From NCBI RefSeq assembly GCF_002387245.1, contig NZ_DGLD01000006.1, positions 62,001-126,000 of the forward strand: a stretch of DNA of 64,000 nucleotides, given 5' to 3'. A model generated the notes under the pieces. That model was not told the DNA's origin, did no database searches, and saw only the letters and a program-made list of their open reading frames with translations. The stretch's first letter is position 1. Each line of letters starts with the position of its first letter. Source of the DNA: Brevundimonas sp. UBA4553. Its GTDB lineage: Bacteria; Pseudomonadota; Alphaproteobacteria; Caulobacterales; Caulobacteraceae. This document shows positions 36,319 to 43,861 of the stretch, one piece after another. The position numbers and the translations under genes are program-made.

Positions 36319-37098
36319 CTAGGTGAGGTCGCAGTTAGGCTTCAATCCGCCTTCCAGCAGCCTGGTCCAGACGGTTTCGGCGTCGTCGGCGAAGGAAAAC
36401 AGCGCCATGTCCGAGGCCTTGACCATGCCGTGCTCGATCAGGGTGTCAAAGTTGATCACAGAGCGCCAATAGGTCTCGTCGAACAGGACGATGGGAATCG
36501 GCGGCGCCTTGTCGGTCTGGCGCAAAGTCAGGATCTCGAACAACTCGTCCAGCGTGCCGAAGCCGCCGGGGAAGACCACCAGACCATTGGCCCGCATGGC
36601 CAGGTGCATCTTGCGCATGGCGAAGTAGTGGAACTGGAAGGTCAGCTCCGGCGTCGACCAAGGGTTGGGCACCTGTTCGTGCGGCAGGGTGACGTTGAAG
36701 CCGATGGAGGGCGCGCCGGCTTCATGCGCGCCCTGGTTGGCGGCCTGCATGATGCCCGGCCCGCCGCCGGTGGCGATGACATTGTCACGCACCTCGCCCG
36801 GCGAGCCGCGGAAGGCCCCGCCCCGCTCCGAGGCGATTCGACCGAACAGACGCGCCTGTTCGTACCAGTAGCTGTGCCGCCCGCCCCCATTGGCGCCGAC
36901 GCGAGCGCTGCCGAAGACTACGAGAGTCGAACGCACGCCCCAGGCCTTCAGCGCCTCCTCGGCCTTTTCGTATTCCATCAGGAAGCGCACGCCGCGCATC
37001 GATTCGCCCAGCAGGAAGTCCTGATCCAGGGCGGCCAGACGATAGGAGGGCGACGCCAGCTGAGCGGCGTTGGCAAGGGCTTGTTGTTCGGGAGACAT
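36319..37098 (-). CDS. LOG family (TIGR00730-type) nucleotide hydrolase
   Basis: A 259-residue Rossmann-fold protein. The LOG family motifs GGGPGIMQAANQGAHEAG and PGGFGTLDELFEILTL are clear. Members remove the base from nucleoside monophosphates; some make cytokinins, others (PpnN/YgdH) act in purine nucleotide turnover and respond to ppGpp. Here it starts 31 bp after the ppGpp synthase/hydrolase gene and is followed by pyrE, so nucleotide turnover linked to the stringent response is a fair guess, not shown. Confidence 0.87.
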   Translation of the reverse strand: MSPEQQALANAAQLASPSYRLAALDQDFLLGESMRGVRFLMEYEKAEEALKAWGVRSTLVVFGSARVGANGGGRHSYWYEQARLFGRIASERGGAFRGSPGEVRDNVIATGGGPGIMQAANQGAHEAGAPSIGFNVTLPHEQVPNPWSTPELTFQFHYFAMRKMHLAMRANGLVVFPGGFGTLDELFEILTLRQTDKAPPIPIVLFDETYWRSVINFDTLIEHGMVKASDMALFSFADDAETVWTRLLEGGLKPNCDLT

Positions 37099-37128
37099 AT
37101 CGGCCTTCAGAATCAGGTGCGCAGGCGA

Positions 37129-39282
37129 TCAGCCCCGTGCTCGGTCCACGGTGTCCACTGACGGATTGGCGCGCAGGGCGGCGATGATCATGGTGGCGTG
37201 GCGCGCGTCCTCGACCTCGACGTCGATGTCGACGTCGAAGAAGTCCTGCTGACGATGGGCCATCGACAGGTTCAGGATATTGCCCCCGGCCTCGCCGATG
37301 ATGGTCGCCACCTGGCCCAGCACGCCGGGCGCATTGCGGATGGTCGCGCGAAGGCGGGCGGAGGCCACGGCGTCCTGCTCGGCCTGCGGCGTCCATTGCA
37401 GATCCTGCCAGACGCTATCGTCGTCGGCGAAGTCGGCCAGGGTCTGACAGTCGATGGTATGGACCGTCAGCCCCTTGTCGGGCTCCAGAATGCCGACGAT
37501 GCGGTCGCCGGGCACTGGCGAACAACAGGCGCCGAAATGGATGCTGACGCCCGGCGTCAGGCCGCTGCCCCGCACAAACAGGCGAGCGTGTTCATTGCCG
37601 ATCCGTTTGCGCTCAGGTCCCGCCTTCAACTGGCCCTTCAACGCCGGGAACATGGTCTCGGCCACCCGCGTGGCGGCCAGCCGCCCCCTGCCAATGGCGT
37701 CGAACATGTCCTCTTCAGTGGTGATGGCGTGAGTTTCCAGCACCGGCTTCAGTGACACGTCAGCCAGAGACTTACCGGCGCGTTCGAGTGTCTGTTCCAA
37801 CGTCGCCTTGCCCAGCCGTACGAACTCGTCGCGTTCCGAAGTGCGGATGTGGCGGCGGATCGCCGAGCGCGCCCGGCCGGTGACGGTCAGGCTGCGCCAG
37901 TCGGTCGGGACCTCGCGCTTGGTCCCACGAATGATCTCGACCACGTCGCCATTCTGCAGCGCCGTCCGCATCGGCTTCAACTCGCCGTTGATCTTGACGC
38001 CCACCGCCGTGTCGCCGACCTCGGTATGGACCGCGTAGGCGAAGTCCAGCGCCATGCCGCCGCGCGGCAGGGTGATCAAGGCGCCCTTGGGCGTGAAGAC
38101 AAAGACCTGATCCAGATACATCTCGAGCTTGGCGTGCTCGACCCAGTCCTCGCCGCCCTCGCCGTGCTCGATGACCTGAACGAGATGGCGCAGGTTCAAC
38201 AGCGGGTCGCGCCCGCCGTCGGCTTCCATCGCTTCTCGGTCGAAGCCATAGGAATGGTTTTTATAGGCCCAGTGCGCGGCCACGCCGTCTTCGGCCACGC
38301 GGTCCATGATCTCGGTGCGGATTTGCATCTCGATACGAAGGCCGCCCGGCCCCACGACCGTTGTGTGCAGCGAGCGATAGTTATTCGACTTGGGCGTCGA
38401 GATGAAATCCTTGAACCGCTCCGGCACCATAGGCCAGGCGCGATGGATAACGCCCAGGGCACGGTAACAGTCGTCCTCGGCCTCGACGATGACCCGGAAG
38501 CCATAGATGTCCGACAGAGAGGAGAAGCCGACGGATTTCCTCTGCAGCTTGCGCCAGATCGAATAGGGCGTCTTCTCCCGACCCTTCACATGGGCGGGGA
38601 TGCCCGCCTCGCTGAGAACAGTCTCGATTTCGCGCGACACGCCCTCGATGGCGCGGCCATGCTCGAGCTTCAGCGCCTCAAGACGGCGCTGGATGGCGAC
38701 ACGCGCAGTGGCGTTCAGATGCTCGAACGCCAGTTCTTCCAGCTCCGAAGCAATGGAGTGGATGCCGATGGAGCGGCCCAGCGGGGCATAGACTTCCAGC
38801 GTTTCGCGGCTGATGCGCTCGCGCTTCTCCGGCTTTACATACTGGAGGGTGCGCATGTTGTGCAGGCGGTCGGCCAGCTTGACCAGCAGCACCCGCACAT
38901 CCTTGGAAATGGCCAGGATGAACTTGCGCAGGTTCTCGGCCTGGCGCGTGTGCTCGGCCTGAAGTTCCAGTCGCGACAGCTTGGTCACGCCCTCGACCAG
39001 AACCGCGACCTCTTCGCCAAACATGGCGGCGATGTCGTCGCGCGTGGCGGAGGTGTCCTCGACCACGTCGTGCAGCAGGGCCGTGACGATCGTCGCCGTA
39101 TCCAGCCGGTAATCCGTCAAAATGCCCGCAACCTGGATCGGGTGCGCGAAATAGGGATCGCCTGACGCCCGAAGCTGCGAGCCATGCATCTTCATCGCGT
39201 AGACATAGGCCCGGTTCAGCAGGGCCTCATCAGCAGTGGGGTCGTAGGCCTTGACCGCCTCGATCAATTCAAACTGGCGCAT
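37129..39282 (-). CDS. Bifunctional (p)ppGpp synthetase/hydrolase (RelA/SpoT homologue)
   Basis: A 717-residue long RSH protein. Order of domains: HD hydrolase (FAHPIQVAGIL, ALLHDVVEDTSA), synthetase (SDIYGFRVIVEAEDD, KSNNYRSLHT), TGS (QVFVFTPKGALITLPRGGMALDFAYAVHTEVG), zinc-finger/helical region (HFGACCSPVPGDRIVG) and C-terminal ACT domain. RFKD in ERFKDFIS fits a bifunctional enzyme. The ATG at 39282 gives a normal length; the frame stays open to a TTG at 39417 (45 more, low-complexity residues) with no clear ribosome site, so the start is uncertain. rpoZ lies upstream, the usual neighbour. Confidence 0.93.
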   Translation of the reverse strand: MRQFELIEAVKAYDPTADEALLNRAYVYAMKMHGSQLRASGDPYFAHPIQVAGILTDYRLDTATIVTALLHDVVEDTSATRDDIAAMFGEEVAVLVEGVTKLSRLELQAEHTRQAENLRKFILAISKDVRVLLVKLADRLHNMRTLQYVKPEKRERISRETLEVYAPLGRSIGIHSIASELEELAFEHLNATARVAIQRRLEALKLEHGRAIEGVSREIETVLSEAGIPAHVKGREKTPYSIWRKLQRKSVGFSSLSDIYGFRVIVEAEDDCYRALGVIHRAWPMVPERFKDFISTPKSNNYRSLHTTVVGPGGLRIEMQIRTEIMDRVAEDGVAAHWAYKNHSYGFDREAMEADGGRDPLLNLRHLVQVIEHGEGGEDWVEHAKLEMYLDQVFVFTPKGALITLPRGGMALDFAYAVHTEVGDTAVGVKINGELKPMRTALQNGDVVEIIRGTKREVPTDWRSLTVTGRARSAIRRHIRTSERDEFVRLGKATLEQTLERAGKSLADVSLKPVLETHAITTEEDMFDAIGRGRLAATRVAETMFPALKGQLKAGPERKRIGNEHARLFVRGSGLTPGVSIHFGACCSPVPGDRIVGILEPDKGLTVHTIDCQTLADFADDDSVWQDLQWTPQAEQDAVASARLRATIRNAPGVLGQVATIIGEAGGNILNLSMAHRQQDFFDVDIDVEVEDARHATMIIAALRANPSVDTVDRARG

Positions 39283-39461
39283 GATCGGCGCGCGCTTGGC
39301 ATCAGACAATTGCGACTCGGACTGGGGGCCTTCAGACGACTTCGGCGTCGCCCCGGTGGGGAGCGACGCCGACTGATCTTTTTGATTCACGACTGGCTTC
39401 GTCGGCGTGTCCGCCAAGGGCCGCGCCGGAAATATGGTAACGCCGTTGACAGGCTCTGCCG

Positions 39462-39821
39462 TCAGTAGCGTTCCTCCTGGCCGCCGTCCCGGTCGCTTTG
39501 CAGAGCCCGGATCAGTTCAGCCTCGGCCATGTTCATGTGCTGCGGCTCGGCCAGCAGCGCCACGACTTCGGCTTCGTCCTCGGCTTCCGTGCGCTCATCC
39601 ACTCGTTGCAGGGTGGTGATGATGTTCTCGCGCAGCTCTTCCGGGACCACGCGGTCCTCGGCCAGTTCGCGCAGGGCGACGACAGGATTCTTGTCGTTGT
39701 CACGGTCGAGGGTCAGAGCAGCGCCGTTGGCGATATTGCGGGCGCGGTGGCCAGCCAGCAGAACCAGACCAAAGCGGTTCGGCACCTTCTCGATGCAATC
39801 TTCGACAGTGACGCGGGCCAT
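39462..39821 (-). CDS. rpoZ: RNA polymerase omega subunit
   Basis: A 119-residue omega subunit that stabilises the polymerase and forms part of a ppGpp site. It begins MARVTVEDCIEKVPNRFGLVLLAGHRARNIANGA and has DRDNDKNPVVALRELAE, both nearly consensus; the C-terminal acidic extension is common in alphaproteobacteria. It lies upstream of rsh. Confidence 0.95.
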   Translation of the reverse strand: MARVTVEDCIEKVPNRFGLVLLAGHRARNIANGAALTLDRDNDKNPVVALRELAEDRVVPEELRENIITTLQRVDERTEAEDEAEVVALLAEPQHMNMAEAELIRALQSDRDGGQEERY

Positions 39822-39852
39822 GAAATTCCTCTGGCGGCAGGGAGAACCGCAC

Positions 39853-39881
39853 AAAATATAGGGTTAGGCGTGATTGTGCAA
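39853..39881 (-). promoter_or_regulatory. Candidate rpoZ promoter
   Basis: On the minus strand TTGCAC (39881-39876) and TATTTT (39858-39853) are 17 bases apart; TATATT (39860-39855) at 15 bases is an alternative. The Caulobacter-style reading is TTGCACA, 12 bases, CCTATATT. It is the most AT-rich spot in the gap. Confidence 0.5.
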
Positions 39882-39914
39882 CGCCGCGAAGGCCGGAATG
39901 CGGCGCAAAACGCC

Positions 39915-40340
39915 TCAGTTCTTCCTTTGAGCCAGCGGATAGCTGATGATCAGCACCAGGTCCACCTCTCCGGTCTGACGGATGCCTACGACATTGCCGT
40001 CGAACAGATAGGCCGCGTCGCCGGCGCGCATCGACGTCGTCACCCCGTCCGACGTCACCTCACCCTCGCCGCTCACGACATAATAGACCTCGTCGTGGGC
40101 GATTGGATGCAGACCGATCGCCGCGCCCTGATGAAGTACGCGCTTACGGAATTCCATCGCCCGGTTCGGCACCCCGTCGGATATGCGATAGGCCGTGCTC
40201 ATGCCCTCACCGTTATGAGGCGGGACCTGACGCACCATGGTGTCAGCCTCTCGGATCACGACGCCGGTTCCGGCAGGCGGCGAAGCCGGAACCGAGGAAG
40301 CTTGAAGCGCGGCGATCAGCGCCAGAGCAGGCAGAAACAT
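39915..40340 (-). CDS. Exported cupin-domain protein
   Basis: A 141-residue protein with a signal peptide (MFLPALALIAALQASSVPA) and a single cupin domain: VLHQGAAIGLHPIAHDEVYYVVSGEGEVTSDG gives the first metal-binding motif (HxH with Glu) and the second part is GDAAYLFDGNVVGIRQTGEVDLVLIISYP, in which the second His is replaced. Function unknown. GGGAGAC before 40340 supports this start over an upstream ATG at 40361. Confidence 0.75.
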   Translation of the reverse strand: MFLPALALIAALQASSVPASPPAGTGVVIREADTMVRQVPPHNGEGMSTAYRISDGVPNRAMEFRKRVLHQGAAIGLHPIAHDEVYYVVSGEGEVTSDGVTTSMRAGDAAYLFDGNVVGIRQTGEVDLVLIISYPLAQRKN

Positions 40341-40393
40341 GACTTTGTCTCCCGGTGTCATTTCAAGCGAACCTAGCGGCCCGAGGGGCAGCG

Positions 40394-40933
40394 TCAACGG
40401 GTGAGCGGTCGCGCGTCTGCGCCCACGACGGCCTGGGCAGCCAGCGTCGCCGCAGCGCTGTGGACCGTGGGGTGTCGCCATGTGGGCGCGATCTCGGCCA
40501 ACGGTCCCATGACGAACAGGCGCTCGGCCGCTCGCGGGTGGGGCAGGATCAAGCCGTCAAGATCGCCACTCAGCCGCCCATAGGCGATCAAATCCAGGTC
40601 TAGCGTGCGCGGCGCGTTACGAACGCTGCGGCGGCGGTCGAAGACGTCCTCCATGCGCGACAGCTTGGCCATCAGGGCGCCCGGGTCGTGCTCGGTCTTG
40701 ACGATGACCACGCCGTTCAGGAACGGAGGATCGGTCGGATCGGGCCAGGCCTTTGACGACCACCAGGACGACCGGGCCAGGATATCGATGCCCTCGGCCC
40801 GGAAGCGCGCCAGCGCGGCCTCCAACGACTCTTCACAAGACGCCCACACGCCCTTGTCATTGCAGCCCAGCGCGACGATGACTGCACCGTCCAGATCGAG
40901 ATCACCTTCGGGGATGTCTGTCGGGACGCTCAT
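40394..40933 (-). CDS. folK: 2-amino-4-hydroxy-6-hydroxymethyldihydropteridine diphosphokinase
   Basis: A 179-residue pterin pyrophosphokinase of folate synthesis. It has GAVIVALGCNDKGVWASCEESLEAAL, SSWWSSKAWPDPTDPPFLNGVV and the signature NAPRTLDLDLIAYGR, followed by LPHPRAAERLFVMGPLAEIAP. Starts at 40933 (or 40945). It diverges from the NYN gene with only 30 bp between start codons, so the two promoters must overlap. Confidence 0.92.
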   Translation of the reverse strand: MSVPTDIPEGDLDLDGAVIVALGCNDKGVWASCEESLEAALARFRAEGIDILARSSWWSSKAWPDPTDPPFLNGVVIVKTEHDPGALMAKLSRMEDVFDRRRSVRNAPRTLDLDLIAYGRLSGDLDGLILPHPRAAERLFVMGPLAEIAPTWRHPTVHSAAATLAAQAVVGADARPLTR

Positions 40934-40963
40934 ATTCTCGACCATTTGCACGAGCTCATATTC

Positions 40964-41545
40964 ATGACCGGCTACACGGGCGACCGCATCGCCTTGTTCA
41001 TCGACGGCGCCAACCTCTACTCGTCGGCTCGCGCGCTCAATGTCGACCTCGACTTCAGGAAGCTGTCCGACTGGTTTGGCCAGAAGGGTCAACTGGTGCG
41101 CGCCTACTATTACACGGCGGTGATCGAGGGCGAAGAGTTCTCCCCCATTCGGCCGTTGGTGGATTGGCTCGACTACAATGGCTTCACGGTCGTCACGAAG
41201 CCAGTGAAACGCTTCACTGACGCCCAGGGCCATAGCCGCATCAAGGGCAACATGGACATGGAGATCGCGGTCGACATGATGGAACTGGCCCCGCGGCTGG
41301 ACCACATGGTCCTGTTCTCGGGCGACGGCGACTTCCGCAGACTGGTCGAAGCCGTTCAGGGCAAGGGCGTTCGTGTCACAGTGGTTTCGACCACCCGCAG
41401 CCAGCCCCCACAGATCGCCGACGAACTTCGCCGTCAGGCCGACACCTTCATCGACCTGGCCGATGTCGCCGAACACTTCAGCAAGCCCAAGACAGCAATG
41501 AACCAGGGTGTCGCGCGCACCTTGGACCGGAGCGACCGGGCATGA
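40964..41545 (+). CDS. NYN domain protein (LabA/DUF88 family)
   Basis: A 193-residue PIN-like protein. The N-terminal DRIALFIDGANLYSSARAL carries the acidic residue of the NYN nuclease site; KGNMDMEIAVDMME and MVLFSGDGDFRRLVEAVQGKGVRVTVVS supply the other Asp residues. Such proteins are predicted RNases; related LabA proteins act in circadian or RNA control. It overlaps the following glycosylase gene by four bases (ATGA). Confidence 0.88.
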   Translation: MTGYTGDRIALFIDGANLYSSARALNVDLDFRKLSDWFGQKGQLVRAYYYTAVIEGEEFSPIRPLVDWLDYNGFTVVTKPVKRFTDAQGHSRIKGNMDMEIAVDMMELAPRLDHMVLFSGDGDFRRLVEAVQGKGVRVTVVSTTRSQPPQIADELRRQADTFIDLADVAEHFSKPKTAMNQGVARTLDRSDRA

Positions 41546-42186
41546 ACCCCGACCTGAACCCCGAACCGGCGCGCGACTGCCCACTATGTCCGCGGCTGGT
41601 CGCCTATCGACAGGAGAATATTCGCCAGAATCCCGACTGGTGGAACGGCCCTGCTCCGTCGTTTGGCGACCCGAACGCCCGCCTGCTGATCGCGGGCCTT
41701 GCCCCAGGCCGGACCGGCGCCAACCGGACCGGCCGCCCGTTCACGGGCGATCATGCCGGCTGGCTGCTTTACGATACGCTGAAGAAAACCGGCTTCGCCA
41801 AGGGCGAATATCACCCAGACGGCCACGACGACCTGACACTGGTCGACTGCATGATCACCAACGCCGTGCGCTGCGCCCCGCCGCAGAACAAGCCGACAGG
41901 CGAGGAAGAGAACACCTGCCGCCCCTTCCTGATCGACCGGCTGGCGGCCCTGCCCCGATTGCAGGTGATCGTGACCCTGGGCGACGTGTCCCGGCGCAGC
42001 ATCCTGCGCACGCTCGGCTACCCTGGCACGGCGATCCCTGCTGGCCACGGCGTCGAGGGCAAGGTCGGAGGCTATACGATCATCAACAGCTACCACTGCT
42101 CGCGGCTGAACACGAACACCGGCCGCCTGACGCCTGAGATGTTCGAGGCCATCTTCCATCGCGCCAAGGCGGCGCTGGCAAACTAG
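41542..42186 (+). CDS. Uracil-DNA glycosylase, type 5-like (UDGb)
   Basis: A 214-residue member of the uracil-DNA glycosylase superfamily. CPLCPRL at the start is half of the usual Fe-S Cys set; motif A GLAPGRTGANRTGRPFTGD and NAVRCAPPQNKPTGEE, then SYHCSRLNTNTGRL near the end, fit the type 5 (UdgB) group, which removes uracil and deaminated purines. A Cys set C-x2-C, C116-region and late Cys agrees with an Fe-S cluster. It ends 2 bp before the convergent amidase gene. Confidence 0.88.
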   Translation: MNPDLNPEPARDCPLCPRLVAYRQENIRQNPDWWNGPAPSFGDPNARLLIAGLAPGRTGANRTGRPFTGDHAGWLLYDTLKKTGFAKGEYHPDGHDDLTLVDCMITNAVRCAPPQNKPTGEEENTCRPFLIDRLAALPRLQVIVTLGDVSRRSILRTLGYPGTAIPAGHGVEGKVGGYTIINSYHCSRLNTNTGRLTPEMFEAIFHRAKAALAN

Positions 42187-42187
42187 A

Positions 42188-43405
42188 TCAACCGCCGCCA
42201 GCGACCTCGCCGGCCACCATCACAGGGGCCGAAGGTTCGCGAAAATAGCGGTCTATGCCCTCAGCCACCGAGCGCATCAGGCGGCGACGGGCTCTCTCGT
42301 CGGTCAGAACCCGCTCGTCCTCGGGATTCGTGATGAAGCCCATTTCCAACAGGATGGCCGGGACGTCAGGAGCCAACAGGACAGCCAGTCCGGCGTCGCG
42401 GTGGCTGCGTCGCAGCAACGGATGGCTGTCGCCTTCCAGGTGGGTCAGCAGCACCCGCGCGAATTGGGCCGAACGATTCTGGGTGGCGCGCTGGGTCATG
42501 TCCAGAAGGATGCGGTCGACCGAGGCGTCGCGCCCGGGCAGGCGAAGGTCACGCTGCCAGTCATCGCCGCGTGTATACTCGCGCACAGCCCGGCCCGCAC
42601 CCTGTTCCGATAGGGTGTAGACGCTGGCGCCGCGCAAGGCCGGATCCGTCCCGGCGTCGGCGTGCAGTGAAATGAACAGATCCGCCCCGGCGTCACGCGC
42701 TATCTGCACCCGACGGCCGTGAATGACATAGACGTCGCTGTCACGGGTCAGGCGCACTCGATAGCGGCCCGTGCGTTCGATCGCGGCCTTCAGTTCGCGT
42801 GCGGCGGCCAGGGTGACGGTCTTTTCCTGAGCGTGTTGCCCTTGAGCGCCCGGATCGCGGCCGCCGTGACCGGCGTCGATAACGATCAGGGGCTTTTCAC
42901 GGCGCGCCTGCTCGCGACGCGGCGGCGTGCTGGCGGCGACTACGGCGGCCGCTCCGGTGGCTTTCAGATCGATGACATAGCGATAGTGCTGCACCCCGTC
43001 GCCGGGCGGCAGCAGAAAGCGGCGCTCGATCTCCGCCCCGCGCGCCAGATCCAGACGAACCCGCGACGACGTGCCCGCAGAGGACACCTCATAACCCCGC
43101 ACGAGGCCCGAGCCTGCGCCGTCCAGCCCCCTGCCTGGCGCCACATCGGACAGAGCCACGACAACGCGTCCGGTCGTGCCATCCTCGATCACCTGGCCGC
43201 GCGTGCTCTTGCCCATATCCAGGACGACCCGTGTCCGCTGGGCGTCGCCGCCAAAGCGAATGCCGGAAATCTGTCCGTCCGGGCCGAAGGCCAGGCCCCG
43301 CCCAGCCGTAAGCACGACGGCGCAAACCACGACAAAGGACAAGCCCGTCATGATCCATTCACGCACGCCCCAAAGGGACAGACTGTTACGCCACCGGCCG
43401 AACAT
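42188..43405 (-). CDS. N-acetylmuramoyl-L-alanine amidase with AMIN domain
   Basis: A 405-residue periplasmic cell-wall amidase. After a signal or membrane segment (about 17-40), an AMIN domain runs from about 45 to 155 (GIRFGGDAQRTRVVLDMGKS). The Amidase_3 catalytic domain follows: IVIDAGHGGRDPGAQG (Zn ligand His), ERTGRYRVRLTRDSD, FISLHADA and LEMGFITNPEDE (catalytic Glu). AmiC-type enzymes split septal peptidoglycan during daughter-cell separation. It diverges from rne across a 456-bp gap. Confidence 0.93.
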   Translation of the reverse strand: MFGRWRNSLSLWGVREWIMTGLSFVVVCAVVLTAGRGLAFGPDGQISGIRFGGDAQRTRVVLDMGKSTRGQVIEDGTTGRVVVALSDVAPGRGLDGAGSGLVRGYEVSSAGTSSRVRLDLARGAEIERRFLLPPGDGVQHYRYVIDLKATGAAAVVAASTPPRREQARREKPLIVIDAGHGGRDPGAQGQHAQEKTVTLAAARELKAAIERTGRYRVRLTRDSDVYVIHGRRVQIARDAGADLFISLHADAGTDPALRGASVYTLSEQGAGRAVREYTRGDDWQRDLRLPGRDASVDRILLDMTQRATQNRSAQFARVLLTHLEGDSHPLLRRSHRDAGLAVLLAPDVPAILLEMGFITNPEDERVLTDERARRRLMRSVAEGIDRYFREPSAPVMVAGEVAGGG

Positions 43406-43861
43406 GGACGGACTTCACCCTTCTGGTTCCGCCACCAGTAAAGGCTAAAGCTGCTAAGGATTTCGTTAACCCATGTAACGGCCGCGGTTCTTTTATTTTC
43501 TACAAGTTAGGCCTATGGTGTGATCCGTTCGCGAACGATCGCGCCCTCTGCATCTTGACGCAGGGTCAGGCGCGCCCTCCTCGCAACGCTGACTTTCACC
43601 TCATTCCGAGGATCGCCCGGCCTGGCCGACGGTCCGAAGAACGGGTCCGGGACGCGGCCTTTGAACGGCGCGTTCGGATCCAGGACCGACAGAACCTCAT
43701 GGGCCGACCCGCCTGCGCTCCCGAACGGCAGACCATTGCCGCGCTCGCAATTCGCGAGGGGATGACGCGCGCCCTGGCCCCCATTTCCATTCGGCGAGCC
43801 GCCCCCTTGTCCGCGGAGACTTCCGCAGGGCCCGGCCTGGCGCGCCAGAGAGAGACCCTTA
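43406..43861 (+). promoter_or_regulatory. Long intergenic region and likely 5' leader of rne
   Basis: This 456-bp region holds no gene I can support. Its AT-rich part (43440-43515), containing TTCTTTTATTTTCTACAAG and an inverted repeat CGTTA/TAACG around 43475, probably carries the promoters of the amidase and rne. CGTTCGCGAACG (43526-43537) is a perfect 12-base palindrome. TTGACGC at 43555 matches the -35 consensus, but no good -10 follows. RNase E genes commonly control themselves through a long leader, so the rest may be a structured 5' UTR. Confidence 0.45.

Noticed and set aside
39283..39417. 45-residue N-terminal extension of the RSH protein from TTG
   Set aside because: Low-complexity, no ribosome site; ATG 39282 gives the usual family length. 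Kept as an uncertainty.
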